From Sutterella sp. (lineage in GTDB: Bacteria > Pseudomonadota > Gammaproteobacteria > Burkholderiales > Burkholderiaceae_F), in NCBI GenBank assembly GCA_020025965.1, contig JAHHRG010000019.1, positions 1 through 34,157 of the forward strand: a stretch of DNA of 34,157 bases, written 5' to 3'. The notes under the pieces were generated by a model, which was not told where the DNA came from, ran no database searches, and saw only the letters and a list, made by a program, of their open reading frames with translations. Position numbers and translations under genes: made by a program. Shown piece after piece: positions 24,145 to 32,563 of this stretch (the first letter of the stretch is position 1; the number at the start of each line of letters is the position of its first letter).

Positions 24145-25932
24145 ATGCCGAACTTTTCCGACTATGACGCTCTATTTAATGAGAGCGACGATCTCTTTGC
24201 TCCCGAACCTGCTCGTTCTCAGGCGCGGGGTTATCAGCGTCGTCCTGCGACGGGTTGGTCTTCGCCGCGGCAGTCGACTTCTTCTTATACGGCTAAGTCT
24301 GCGAAAACGGTCCCCGAAGGCAATGTGATTTCCGTTTCTACCGCCATTATCCGTATGCAGGGAGTCTTGGGGAATATGTTTGCCGGCCTCTGGATTTCCG
24401 GGGAGGTGAGCGAAATTTCGCGTCCCGTTTCCGGGCACGTCTATTTCACGATTAAAGAAGGGGAATCACAGATTGCCTGCGTCTATTTTCGGGGCCAGGC
24501 GTTGCGTCATCCGGCGAATTTCAAAATCGGCGATCGGGTGGAGATTGCGGCAGCTCCTGATATTTACCCCAAGAGCGGCCGTCTTCAGCTTCGCGTGAGC
24601 GACTGGCGTCATGCGGGGATGGGCGAACTTTATGAAGCTTATTTGCGCTTGAAGAAAAAGTTAACGGACGAAGGTCTCTTTCGAGCGGAGAGGAAGCGTC
24701 GCCTGCCGACTTTTATCCGTCGCGCCGCCGTTGTGACGAGTGCTCAAGCAGCTGCGCTTCAGGACGTGATTCGAACGGTCAAACGCCGTACCCCTTGGAT
24801 TCGCCTGACTTTGGTGCCAGCTTTGGTGCAGGGACGTGATGCGCCGGAAACTCTGTCGCGTGCTTTGCGACGCGCCGATCGGCTTGACGTTGATGTCGTG
24901 CTTCTCGTTCGAGGAGGCGGCTCTTTTGAAGACTTGAACGGCTTTAACGACGAAGGGCTTGTGCGAACGGTCGCTTCGATGGTGAAACCCGTGATTGCCG
25001 GGATCGGTCATGAAACGGACGAAACCTTGGCGTCGCTCGCCGCCGACTGTAATACCTCGACCCCGACGGCTGCGGCAGAACATTTGGGTGATGACCGTGA
25101 GGTGTGGCTCGAGAAAATCGACGATTTGGCGGACGAGCTCTACGAATCGCTTGATCGCTATTTGTTAAATCGCGAGCAGGCGCTTGACGAAGAGAGTGCG
25201 GCATTGACTAATTGGATGCATATCGCACTCGAACGGAAAGACACCAAACTCAAGGGTGAGGGGACACGGCTCGCGCTTCTCTCACGTTCGGCATTGAAAG
25301 AAGCGGATGCGGCCTTGAGGAACGTGAATTTGACGCAAACGGTTCTCACCGCTCTTCGTCAGAAAGAAGCGAGACTCGACTGGTGTGCCCGTTCGCTTAC
25401 GGCACTGACACTCTTGGACCGCCGTGATGCCGATCTTTTGCGAGCTGGGAAAGACCTGCGCCGAGCGATGACGGACAAACTTCGTCGCGATGAAGAGCGT
25501 GTGCTTTTCTGTGCGCGTACTTTCAGAAGCCCCGACGATGCGCTGCGCTCCCATACGGAACGCATGGCACGTGCCGCGCAGGGGCTTCGTCTCCGCGTGA
25601 GCGACAAGGTGGCGAAGAGTTGGCAAGAAACCGATCGCGCCGCCTCGAGATTTTTGCCGATTGCCGATCGTGAGATCGGCAGAAAAGAGCGCGATCTTTT
25701 GCGTATTGCCCGGCATCTGCCCGATCCTCTTCGTCGTTTGTCGGAATATGACCTTCGCTTATCGCTTATCGGTCAAACGCTCGCCGCTCTGGACCCCAAG
25801 CGTCCTTTGACCTGCGGTTATGCACTGGTGTCGAAAAACGGCGAAACGGTGGTTCGAGCAGAGGAGCTCAACGTTGGCGACCGTATTGAGCTGACTTTTG
25901 CAGATGACAAACTCGATGCTACGATTGTTTGA
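24145..25932 (+). CDS. xseA: Exodeoxyribonuclease VII large subunit
   Basis: XseA, with the small subunit XseB, degrades single-stranded DNA in repair and recombination. The 595-residue protein is longer than the E. coli enzyme (456): about 60 low-complexity residues precede the OB domain (VISVSTAIIRMQGVLGNMF to about 160), and the C-terminal coiled region is expanded. The catalytic part has RRAAVVTSAQAAALQDVIRT, VLLVRGGGSFEDLNGFND and GIGHETD (286-292) followed by LAADCNTSTPTAAAEHL. The ATG at 24145 lacks a strong ribosome-binding site; a start further in is possible. xseB is not nearby. It starts beside the DnaA-box cluster, pointing away from it. Confidence 0.93.
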   Translation: MPNFSDYDALFNESDDLFAPEPARSQARGYQRRPATGWSSPRQSTSSYTAKSAKTVPEGNVISVSTAIIRMQGVLGNMFAGLWISGEVSEISRPVSGHVYFTIKEGESQIACVYFRGQALRHPANFKIGDRVEIAAAPDIYPKSGRLQLRVSDWRHAGMGELYEAYLRLKKKLTDEGLFRAERKRRLPTFIRRAAVVTSAQAAALQDVIRTVKRRTPWIRLTLVPALVQGRDAPETLSRALRRADRLDVDVVLLVRGGGSFEDLNGFNDEGLVRTVASMVKPVIAGIGHETDETLASLAADCNTSTPTAAAEHLGDDREVWLEKIDDLADELYESLDRYLLNREQALDEESAALTNWMHIALERKDTKLKGEGTRLALLSRSALKEADAALRNVNLTQTVLTALRQKEARLDWCARSLTALTLLDRRDADLLRAGKDLRRAMTDKLRRDEERVLFCARTFRSPDDALRSHTERMARAAQGLRLRVSDKVAKSWQETDRAASRFLPIADREIGRKERDLLRIARHLPDPLRRLSEYDLRLSLIGQTLAALDPKRPLTCGYALVSKNGETVVRAEELNVGDRIELTFADDKLDATIV

Positions 25933-26039
25933 TGTCGCAGAATCTAAAATGTAAAAAATATTAGAATCCGTGTATTGAGGGTCTTTATGTGATAGATTTT
26001 CTGTACGCAAATAAAATTCCTCTTTAGGAGAACCACATC

Positions 26040-26621
26040 ATGGCTTTTACGCTTCCTGCCCTGCCTTTCGAACTTGACGCGCTCGAACCCGTCATGAGCC
26101 GCGAAACGCTTGAATACCATTGGGGCAAGCATCACAACTCTTACGTTCAGAACCTCAACGGTCTGATCGCCGGAACCGAATTCGAAGGCAAGTCCCTCGA
26201 AGAGATCATCAAGACGGCCAAGGGCGGCATTTTCAACAACGCCGCTCAGGTTTGGAATCACACCTTCTTCTGGAACTGCCTCTGCGCTCAGGGCGGCGGC
26301 GAACCGACCGGCGCGCTTTTGGCTGCCATTGAAGATACTTGGGGTTCTTTCGCTGAATTCCGCAAGGCCTTTACGGCTTCCGCTACCGGCAACTTCGGTT
26401 CCGGTTGGACCTGGCTCGTGAAGAATGCCGTCGGCAAGCTTGAAATTGTCAACACCTCCAACGCCGGCAATCCGTTGACGGCCGGTCAGAAGCCCATCCT
26501 CACGATTGACGTTTGGGAACATGCCTACTATGTTGACCATCGCAATGCTCGTCCGGCCTTTGTGAACGCATACTTTGACAAGCTCGTCAATTGGTCGTTT
26601 GCAGAACGCAATTTTGAGTAA
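26040..26621 (+). CDS. sodB: Superoxide dismutase, Fe type
   Basis: Cytoplasmic enzyme that dismutates superoxide to oxygen and hydrogen peroxide. The 193-residue protein has all metal ligands: His27 in HWGKHHNSYVQNLN, the His of AAQVWNHTFFWNCL, and Asp/His in DVWEHAYYVDHRNARPAFV. The Gln in AAQVWNHT and GGGEPTG favour iron over manganese. The ATG follows TTTAGGAGAACC. Length equals the E. coli enzyme (193). Adjacent xseA-sodB is usual in Burkholderiales. No clear promoter was assigned in the AT-rich 107-base spacer. Confidence 0.97.
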   Translation: MAFTLPALPFELDALEPVMSRETLEYHWGKHHNSYVQNLNGLIAGTEFEGKSLEEIIKTAKGGIFNNAAQVWNHTFFWNCLCAQGGGEPTGALLAAIEDTWGSFAEFRKAFTASATGNFGSGWTWLVKNAVGKLEIVNTSNAGNPLTAGQKPILTIDVWEHAYYVDHRNARPAFVNAYFDKLVNWSFAERNFE

Positions 26622-26674
26622 ATAGCGTTGCATACCCGATAAGCTTCGACGACCTCGGTCGTTGAGACTTTCAG

Positions 26675-26700
26675 AAAGCCCGAGAGTGTCTCGGGCTTTT
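26675..26700 (+). terminator. Terminator of sodB
   Basis: A perfect 11-bp stem AAAGCCCGAGA (26675-26685) / TCTCGGGCTTT (26689-26699) with a GTG loop and a T4 tail. Confidence 0.92.
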
Positions 26701-26716
26701 GTCATTTCTGAGTACT

Positions 26717-26744
26717 TTGAGTGTGCTGCAAACTGTGCTAATGT
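26717..26744 (+). promoter_or_regulatory. Promoter of clpS-clpA
   Basis: TTGAGT (26717-26722), 16-base spacer, TAATGT (26739-26744) with an extended TGC just before the -10. Transcription would start near 26751, leaving a leader of about 27 bases before clpS. Confidence 0.65.
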
Positions 26745-26777
26745 TCCCGAACCAATAGTCAAAAGAGGTATAAGCCC

Positions 26778-27107
26778 ATGGCGAATCAATTCGAACCCGG
26801 CCGCTCGCCGGAGAGTTCGGCGCAGGCGCAAACGCTCAGTCTGCGCGAACCCGAATGGGTGGTCATTCTGATGAATGACGATTACACGCCCTTCGATTGG
26901 GTGATCGACATCCTGGTGCGCGTTTTTGAGCGTAAGCATGCCGATGCGGTCACCATTACCAATACCGTTCATCATGCGGGAAAAGGGATAGCAGGCATCT
27001 TCCCGCGAGAAAAGGCGAAGCGCTTGGCAGCCCTTGCCAACCGCCTCTCTCGTGAAGCGGGACATCCCTTCACCTGCATTGCACAGCCTTTTGGCGACGT
27101 CGAATAA
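26778..27107 (+). CDS. clpS: ATP-dependent Clp protease adaptor ClpS
   Basis: ClpS delivers proteins with N-terminal Leu, Phe, Tyr or Trp to ClpA-ClpP (N-degron pathway). The 109-residue protein keeps MNDDYTPFDWVIDIL (Asn33, Asp34, Asp35 bind the alpha-amino group) and TVHHAGKGIAGIF (His65). By eye-alignment to E. coli ClpS, the two methionines that line the hydrophobic pocket (M40 and M62) are Phe39 and Thr61 here, so specificity may differ. AAGAGG precedes the ATG. It lies 18 bases upstream of clpA, the standard arrangement, and has a promoter of its own. Confidence 0.93.
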   Translation: MANQFEPGRSPESSAQAQTLSLREPEWVVILMNDDYTPFDWVIDILVRVFERKHADAVTITNTVHHAGKGIAGIFPREKAKRLAALANRLSREAGHPFTCIAQPFGDVE

Positions 27108-27125
27108 GAAAGAAAAGGATTTCTC

Positions 27126-29729
27126 GTGAGTATCAATCAGACATTTGATTTTGATTATCCCGTGGCCGGTGCTTTGCAGGCATCGATGGTCATTGCACAG
27201 CGCTACGGGATGAAGAGCGTGCCGCTCGACCTTTTTCTCCACTATCTCCTTACCGAACCCGAAGGACTCACCGAAGAGATTTTCGAACTCGCTGAGATCG
27301 ATCACGCGCATGTTCTCGACGTGTTGACCAAGGTGGTCGAAACGCGTTATCCGGCAATTGTCGATTGGGAAATCCGTCCTGAAGACGAAGAAACTTTCCG
27401 TGAAGATTTCGAACTTGCCCCTCTTCTGATGACCGTGCTTGTTAACGCGGCCATTCACGCCTATTCTTGCGGTCGAAAAGTGAAGGCTGCGGATACGCAC
27501 GACGTCCTCGTCTCGATTCTCAACAATATTGAATTGAGCGATCCTGATCTTTGCCTCAAATTGGGCGCTGCGGGTCTTACGTCCCTCGCAATGAAGATGG
27601 TCGACAAGCAGGTTCACGGCGAAGACGGCCTGATGCAAGAGCACGAAATCGAAGCCGTGCCCATTTTGACCGCCCAGGCCGAAGCCATGGAGATCATAGA
27701 GAATGCGCAAGGCGGTGAAAAGCAGTTGACGGTTAAACCTGCCGACGACAGCGTCTTGAGCGGCATTGACGAAGCCGAAATCATTCGCATGCTCAAAGAA
27801 CGTATGAAGGCGATTGAAGAAAGTCCGATGGGCGACCTGATTAAAAAGCTGGCCAACCAACAAGCCGAGTTGAAGGTGGTCGACGAAGAAAAGTCCTGTA
27901 ACGGTTGCTCGGGCTGTTCGACTGACAACGAACCTGTTGAAGAGGTTCGTGAGAAGGACGGCAAAGCCCGTAAACTGACCGCTGAAGAACGCAAACTCCT
28001 GGGCTTTACGCGCGATTTGACCGCAGCGGCCGATCGAGGCGAGATTGATGCGCTCATCGGGCGCGAGCAGGAAATGGAACGTCTCTTCGAGATTCTCTGC
28101 TGTCGCCGTAAGAATAAACCGCTCGTGATCGGCGAATCCGGTACGGGGAAGACGGCATTGATCGAAGGGCTTGCGCTCAAAATTGTGAAAGGGGAGGTTC
28201 CGCCCTTCCTGAAGGGAAAGCGTATTTATGTCCTGAATGCCGGTACGCTCGTTTCCCGTTATCGCGGCATGTTCTCGTCGCAGCTCGAACAGATTGCGAA
28301 GAGCCTTAAAGCTCTTCCGGATGCCATTCTCTTTATTGACGACATTCACGTGCTTGTCGACGGAAACGGCGAAGGCGGTGCAGAGCAGATCAATGCGTTG
28401 CAACGTCTGATTTCCGACGATTCTCTTCGCATTATTGCGTCGACGAGTTTCAAGCCCTGGCGCAGTACGCTGTCGAACAACGAAGCCATCGCCCGTCGCT
28501 TTCAGCCGGTGGAATTGACGTCGGTTTCCGAAGAAGACGCAAAGGCCATTCTTCGCGGCTTGGCACCTCAGTATGAAAAGTATCATCACGTGCGCTTTGC
28601 GGACGGTGTAGTGGAGAGTGTTGTATCCCTTTCGAACCGCTACATTGTCGACCGTCCCTTGCCTGACAAGGCCGTCAGCGTCTTGGACGAATTGGCCGCG
28701 AACGCGCGCATGTATCGTGACGGCGATGAAGTGATCGAGGTGACAACCGAAGGACTCCCTCGCATTATTTCCCGTATTGCCCGAGTACCGGCGGATCAGG
28801 TGGGGCATGACGAAAACGATCAGTTGGCAAAACTAGATTCGACCTTGAAGAAGGCCGTTTTCGGGCAGGATCCTGCAATTGATTCGCTCGTTTCCGCCAT
28901 TCGTGTGTCCCGTTCGGGGCTCGGCAATTTGGAACGTCCGGTGGGCTCTTTCCTCTTTACGGGGCCGACGGGTGTCGGCAAGACCGAAGTTGCCCGTCAG
29001 TTGGCCGGCGCATTGGGCGTAGAGCTTCTGCGATTCGATATGTCGGAATATTCCGAATCTCATACTGTGAGTCGTTTGATCGGTTCGCCTGTGGGTTATG
29101 TGGGTCATGAAGAGGGCGGTTTGTTGACCGAAGCCGTCACGAAGAATCCCTATTGCGTGATTCTTTTTGACGAATTGGAAAAGGCGCATCCGACGCTCTT
29201 TAATCTGCTTCTTCAGGTGATGGACAACGGCAAACTCACTGACGCTGCGGGCCGTGTGGCGGATTTCCACAATGCGATCATCATCATGACGAGTAACGTG
29301 GGCGCTCGTGCGCACGATCGTCAGGTGATCGGTTTTGGGGACGGTTCGACCGATACGGGCGACGATATGAAGGAACTGAAACGCGTCTTTACGCCGGAAT
29401 TCCGCAATCGTCTCGATGCAATCGTGAGCTTCAAACCGTTGTCGAAGGACACCCTGATGAGCGTTGTTGACAAGTTCTTGGGCGAGTTGACCGCTCAGTT
29501 GGCTCGCAAGAATGTGACGCCCGTCTATACGGCTGCTCTGAAGGATTGGCTCCGTGAAAAGGGTTACGATCCGCACATGGGGGCGCGTCCGATGCGACGT
29601 CTTATTGCCGACGACATTCGTCGCCCGCTTGCAAACGAACTGCTCTTCGGCGCCTTAACGGAAGGCGGTAAGGTAACGATCGATTATGTCGACGGCCGAG
29701 TCGACATCCGTACGGGTGAAGATCGATAA
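27126..29729 (+). CDS. clpA: ATP-dependent Clp protease ATP-binding subunit ClpA (atypical)
   Basis: Hexameric AAA+ unfoldase that feeds substrates to ClpP. GTG start after AAAGGA. At 867 residues it is about 110 longer than E. coli ClpA (758). N-domain 1-150, then an extended linker with a Cys-rich knot SCNGCSGCS (Cys258, 261, 264), then D1: Walker A GESGTGKT (336-343) but Walker B ILFIDDIH with Asp406 where the catalytic Glu is expected, pore-loop RYRG and ARRFQ arginine pair. D2 is canonical: GPTGVGKT (613-620), GYVGHEEGGLLTEAV, ILFDELEKAHP, and a ClpP-binding-loop candidate VIGFGDGSTD. D2 is therefore likely the main motor, D1 weaker. It is cotranscribed with clpS. Confidence 0.92.
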   Translation: MSINQTFDFDYPVAGALQASMVIAQRYGMKSVPLDLFLHYLLTEPEGLTEEIFELAEIDHAHVLDVLTKVVETRYPAIVDWEIRPEDEETFREDFELAPLLMTVLVNAAIHAYSCGRKVKAADTHDVLVSILNNIELSDPDLCLKLGAAGLTSLAMKMVDKQVHGEDGLMQEHEIEAVPILTAQAEAMEIIENAQGGEKQLTVKPADDSVLSGIDEAEIIRMLKERMKAIEESPMGDLIKKLANQQAELKVVDEEKSCNGCSGCSTDNEPVEEVREKDGKARKLTAEERKLLGFTRDLTAAADRGEIDALIGREQEMERLFEILCCRRKNKPLVIGESGTGKTALIEGLALKIVKGEVPPFLKGKRIYVLNAGTLVSRYRGMFSSQLEQIAKSLKALPDAILFIDDIHVLVDGNGEGGAEQINALQRLISDDSLRIIASTSFKPWRSTLSNNEAIARRFQPVELTSVSEEDAKAILRGLAPQYEKYHHVRFADGVVESVVSLSNRYIVDRPLPDKAVSVLDELAANARMYRDGDEVIEVTTEGLPRIISRIARVPADQVGHDENDQLAKLDSTLKKAVFGQDPAIDSLVSAIRVSRSGLGNLERPVGSFLFTGPTGVGKTEVARQLAGALGVELLRFDMSEYSESHTVSRLIGSPVGYVGHEEGGLLTEAVTKNPYCVILFDELEKAHPTLFNLLLQVMDNGKLTDAAGRVADFHNAIIIMTSNVGARAHDRQVIGFGDGSTDTGDDMKELKRVFTPEFRNRLDAIVSFKPLSKDTLMSVVDKFLGELTAQLARKNVTPVYTAALKDWLREKGYDPHMGARPMRRLIADDIRRPLANELLFGALTEGGKVTIDYVDGRVDIRTGEDR

Positions 29730-29740
29730 TATTGAACGTT

Positions 29741-29772
29741 GTTGCGGCGGCCGATTGTAAGGCCGCCGCAAC
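29741..29772 (+). other. 12-bp perfect hairpin between clpA and the DUF2199 gene
   Basis: GTTGCGGCGGCC (29741-29752) and GGCCGCCGCAAC (29761-29772) form a very stable stem around an 8-base loop. No T-run follows (GCATCCCACAC), so it is not a classical terminator; mRNA stabilisation or processing of the clpSA message is more likely. Confidence 0.65.
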
Positions 29773-29802
29773 GCATCCCACACAAAAAGGAGTGACTTGA
29801 CC

Positions 29803-30303
29803 ATGACCGCTACGAACGAACTTTGTCGCGATATTCAGATGAAGTTGCCCGACGAAATTTGGATGCTCGATGCACTCGAGCGCTATTGCCGCGGCGCACT
29901 TCATACCGACGACTTTGCCGCTATGGACGGTCGTTTCTATGTTTTCGGCGTGATTGAAGTACCGCTCGCTTACACGGAAGGAAGTTTCACCTGGGGGGTA
30001 TGGATCGAAGTCGACAAGGCGTTGCACGATGCCTACCTTGAAGCTTTCCGTACGCCGGCCGCTTCTCGTTTGGCTGGTCAAGGCAAGCTTGCAAACGACA
30101 TCCCGGGCTATGAAGATGCTGCCGGTGCCGACGTGACAGTCGTCTTTGCTGAAGACCGTCGTCCTGTTTTTACCGTATCCGAAACGACGTCGTTGGGGCG
30201 TGTGCAGACCGCCGGACTCACTGAAGAAGCCCACCGCGAACTCGATAACATTCTCTTTGGCGACGACGATGAGGATGATGACGATTTTGAAGAAACGCTT
30301 TGA
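29803..30303 (+). CDS. DUF2199 domain protein
   Basis: The 166-residue product matches the pattern of DUF2199 proteins: WMLDALERYCRGALHTDDFA then FYVFGVIEVPL and SFTWGVWIEVD. Function unknown. I prefer the ATG at 29803 (AAGGAG 10 bases upstream) over a TTG at 29797, which would be only 4 bases from the same site. The C-terminus is strongly acidic (DDDEDDDDFEE). It follows clpA after a stable hairpin and precedes coaBC by 9 bases, so it may be cotranscribed with coenzyme A synthesis. Confidence 0.8.
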   Translation: MTATNELCRDIQMKLPDEIWMLDALERYCRGALHTDDFAAMDGRFYVFGVIEVPLAYTEGSFTWGVWIEVDKALHDAYLEAFRTPAASRLAGQGKLANDIPGYEDAAGADVTVVFAEDRRPVFTVSETTSLGRVQTAGLTEEAHRELDNILFGDDDEDDDDFEETL

Positions 30304-30312
30304 GTGTGACGC

Positions 30313-31506
30313 ATGATACTTCAAGGTAAACGCGTGACGGTTCTCGTCACGGGCGGCATTGCCGCTTACAAAACCTGCGAATTTGTTCGCCTTCTCGTGA
30401 AACACGGAGCGGACGTGCGGGTGTCGATGACGGAACACGCGACTCACTTTGTGGGAACCGTGACGTTCGAAGCTTTGACGGGGCATCCCGTTCCTCTGAC
30501 CGAGTGGACGGGAAGTGACGGGACGATTCCGCATATCGAATTGAACCGCGATTGCGACCTCTTAATCGTGATGCCGGCAACCGCCAATATTCTCGCTAAG
30601 GCAGCCTGCGGTATTGCCGACGATCTCGTCTCGTCAACGATTCTGGCTCGTCGCTCGCCCGTTCTGTTTGTGCCTGCGATGAACATGTACATGTGGCGTA
30701 ATCCTGCTACGCAGCGCAACGTTGCTACGTTGAAAGGCGACGGCTGTCTCTTTGCCGGTCCGGCTGAAGGCTATCAGGCCTGCGGAGATACGGGCGAGGG
30801 GCGCATGATGGAGCCTGCCGATGTTTTTGATTTGGTGACGGGTGTTTTCGAAGACAAACCTTTGGCGGGGCGTCACGTTGTCGTGACGGCGGGGCCCACC
30901 TACGAAGCGATTGACGACGTGCGCGGAATCACGAATTTGAGTTCGGGCCGACAGGGATATGCCGTCGCGCGAGCCGCGAGAAATGCTGGTGCGCGCGTGA
31001 CGCTCGTTTCAGGACCGGTGACTCTCAGAACGCCAGCGTTGGTGAAGCGCTTGGACGTGGTGTCGGCGATCGACATGCACCGAACGGTGATGGCGACGCT
31101 CGATGCCGATCCCGCCGATCTTTTTATCGCCGTAGCGGCCGTAGCCGACTGGCGGGTTGAAAAGGCTGACGGAAAGATCAAGAAAGAAAAGGGCAAGCTC
31201 CCCGAACTTACCTTCTCGGAAAATCCGGATATTTTGGCGGACGTTTCTGCTCGTGGCGATGTCGCGGTAACGGTCGGTTTTGCGGCCGAAGCTGAGAACC
31301 TCGAAGACTACGCTCGCAAGAAGTGCATCAAGAAGGGCTGCCGACTGGTGGTAGCCAACTTTGCCAAAGACGCGCTCGGTGCAGACAAGAACAGCGTATT
31401 ATTCGTGACGCCCGAGTCGGCCGAGGCTTTCGGCCCGGCCCCTAAAGCCCGTGTCGCGGACGAAATTATCGCCCGCGCGGTGCGACTCCTCAACGACAAC
31501 CAATAA
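30313..31506 (+). CDS. coaBC: Bifunctional phosphopantothenoylcysteine decarboxylase / phosphopantothenate-cysteine ligase
   Basis: CoaBC carries out two consecutive steps of coenzyme A synthesis: joining cysteine to 4'-phosphopantothenate (CoaB, CTP-dependent) and FMN-dependent decarboxylation (CoaC). The 397-residue protein has GGIAAYK at the start, the catalytic His74 in IPHIEL, PAMNMYMW (121-128) and the substrate-clamp Cys157 in EGYQACGDTGEGRM. The CoaB half starts near 188 with VVVTAGPTYEAIDDVRG and NLSSGRQGYAVA, then KIKKEKGKLPELTFSENPDIL. All key residues are present. It is followed 9 bases later by dut. Confidence 0.96.
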   Translation: MILQGKRVTVLVTGGIAAYKTCEFVRLLVKHGADVRVSMTEHATHFVGTVTFEALTGHPVPLTEWTGSDGTIPHIELNRDCDLLIVMPATANILAKAACGIADDLVSSTILARRSPVLFVPAMNMYMWRNPATQRNVATLKGDGCLFAGPAEGYQACGDTGEGRMMEPADVFDLVTGVFEDKPLAGRHVVVTAGPTYEAIDDVRGITNLSSGRQGYAVARAARNAGARVTLVSGPVTLRTPALVKRLDVVSAIDMHRTVMATLDADPADLFIAVAAVADWRVEKADGKIKKEKGKLPELTFSENPDILADVSARGDVAVTVGFAAEAENLEDYARKKCIKKGCRLVVANFAKDALGADKNSVLFVTPESAEAFGPAPKARVADEIIARAVRLLNDNQ

Positions 31507-31515
31507 GGACAATTC

Positions 31516-31962
31516 ATGCAAATTGACGTTCGCATTCTCGACGAGCGCATGCGCGAGGCTATGCCCGCTTATGCAACGCCCGGTTCCGCAGGGCTCGACC
31601 TTCGTGCGCTTTTGGACGAACCGCTCACGATCGAACCCGGTGAAACGGTGCTCGTTCGTACGGGGATCGCTATTCATATCGGTAACCCGGGTTACGCCGC
31701 GATGATTCTTCCTCGCTCGGGGCTCGGTCACAAGAAGGGTATCGTTTTGGGTAACCTCGTGGGGCTGATCGACAGCGACTATCAGGGCGAACTCATGATT
31801 TCCACCTGGAATCGAGGCAAGGAAACCTTTGTCTTGAATCCGATGGAACGCCTGGCTCAGCTCGTCATTGTTCCGGTGATGCAGCCCGAATTCCGTTTGG
31901 TCGATTCTTTTGAAGAATCCGAACGCGGTACGGGCGGCTTCGGTTCGACTGGGACGAAATAA
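31516..31962 (+). CDS. dut: dUTP diphosphatase (dUTPase)
   Basis: Homotrimeric dUTPase that hydrolyses dUTP to dUMP and pyrophosphate, protecting DNA from uracil. The 148-residue protein shows the five family motifs: PGSAGLDLRA (motif 1), LPRSGLGHKKGIVLGN (2), GLIDSDYQGEL (3), ERLAQLVIVPV (4) and RGTGGFGSTG (5). AAGGA precedes the ATG. coaBC-dut is a conserved pair in many Proteobacteria. It is the last gene of the plus-strand run; a terminator follows. Confidence 0.97.
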   Translation: MQIDVRILDERMREAMPAYATPGSAGLDLRALLDEPLTIEPGETVLVRTGIAIHIGNPGYAAMILPRSGLGHKKGIVLGNLVGLIDSDYQGELMISTWNRGKETFVLNPMERLAQLVIVPVMQPEFRLVDSFEESERGTGGFGSTGTK

Positions 31963-31985
31963 ACGTTCGGCCTGAGTGCAAACAA

Positions 31986-32024
31986 AAAAACGCGACAGTT
32001 TTTAAACTGTCGCGTTTTTCTTTT
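31986..32024. terminator. Bidirectional terminator between dut and lspA
   Basis: A perfect 16-bp stem, 31986-32001 with 32004-32019 (core CGCGACAGTTT), with A-run on the left and T-runs on the right, between the two convergent genes. Confidence 0.93.
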
Positions 32025-32041
32025 TGGGTTTTGACGATCCC

Positions 32042-32545
32042 TTATTTTCGCTTCTGTACGCCGAGAATTTCGTCTAAGACGAGCCCCGCGGCCCCCGCAC
32101 AGATGGCGATGTCGGCGATGTTAAACGCCGGCCAGTGCCATCCCTGCCAATAGAAGTCGAGAAAGTCGATTACAAAGCCGTAAACGGCTCGATCGATCAT
32201 ATTCCCGAAAGCCCCGGCCGCGATCAAGGTGAGCGCGAGACTGAAAAGCTTCTGATTGTTGTGGCGCCGGAGGAGGACCAGCATGGCAACGACGACTGCA
32301 AGGGCAATGCCCGTGAAGCCCCATCGTTGCCAGCCGCCCGCGTCGGCAAGGAAAGAGAAGGCCGCCCCCGTATTGTGTGCGAGAACGAGGTTGAAGCCTC
32401 GGAAGACGGGAAGCGATTCACCCGGCAGGAAATTGTGTTCGAAGTAAAACTTCGTCACCTGATCGAAGACGAGGATCGCAAATCCTAGAAACAGCCAAAG
32501 CGCAAAACGCACGGGACTCGGACGTGGGAGTCGGGTGGCAGCCAT
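32042..32545 (-). CDS. lspA: Lipoprotein signal peptidase (signal peptidase II)
   Basis: Inner-membrane aspartic protease that cleaves the signal peptide of prolipoproteins. The ATG at 32545 has GGAG 8 bases upstream; a TTG at 32551 would be too close to it. The 167-residue protein has four hydrophobic helices (about 14-30, 75-93, 100-116, 136-158) and the catalytic dyad Asp118 in GNMIDRAVYG and Asp145 in FNIADIAI, with FDQVTKFYFE early. It follows ileS by 18 bases, the classical ileS-lspA pair, and would process lipoproteins such as the one at 15521-16792. Confidence 0.96.
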   Translation of the reverse strand: MAATRLPRPSPVRFALWLFLGFAILVFDQVTKFYFEHNFLPGESLPVFRGFNLVLAHNTGAAFSFLADAGGWQRWGFTGIALAVVVAMLVLLRRHNNQKLFSLALTLIAAGAFGNMIDRAVYGFVIDFLDFYWQGWHWPAFNIADIAICAGAAGLVLDEILGVQKRK

Positions 32546-32563
32546 TCTCAAAACTCCTTCTTG

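Noticed and set aside
25944..28808. 954-codon open frame on the minus strand across sodB, clpS and clpA
   Set aside because: It is in exact antisense register with clpA codons and only reflects rare use of TTA, CTA and TCA in these genes. The product has no family features and the plus-strand genes are certain.
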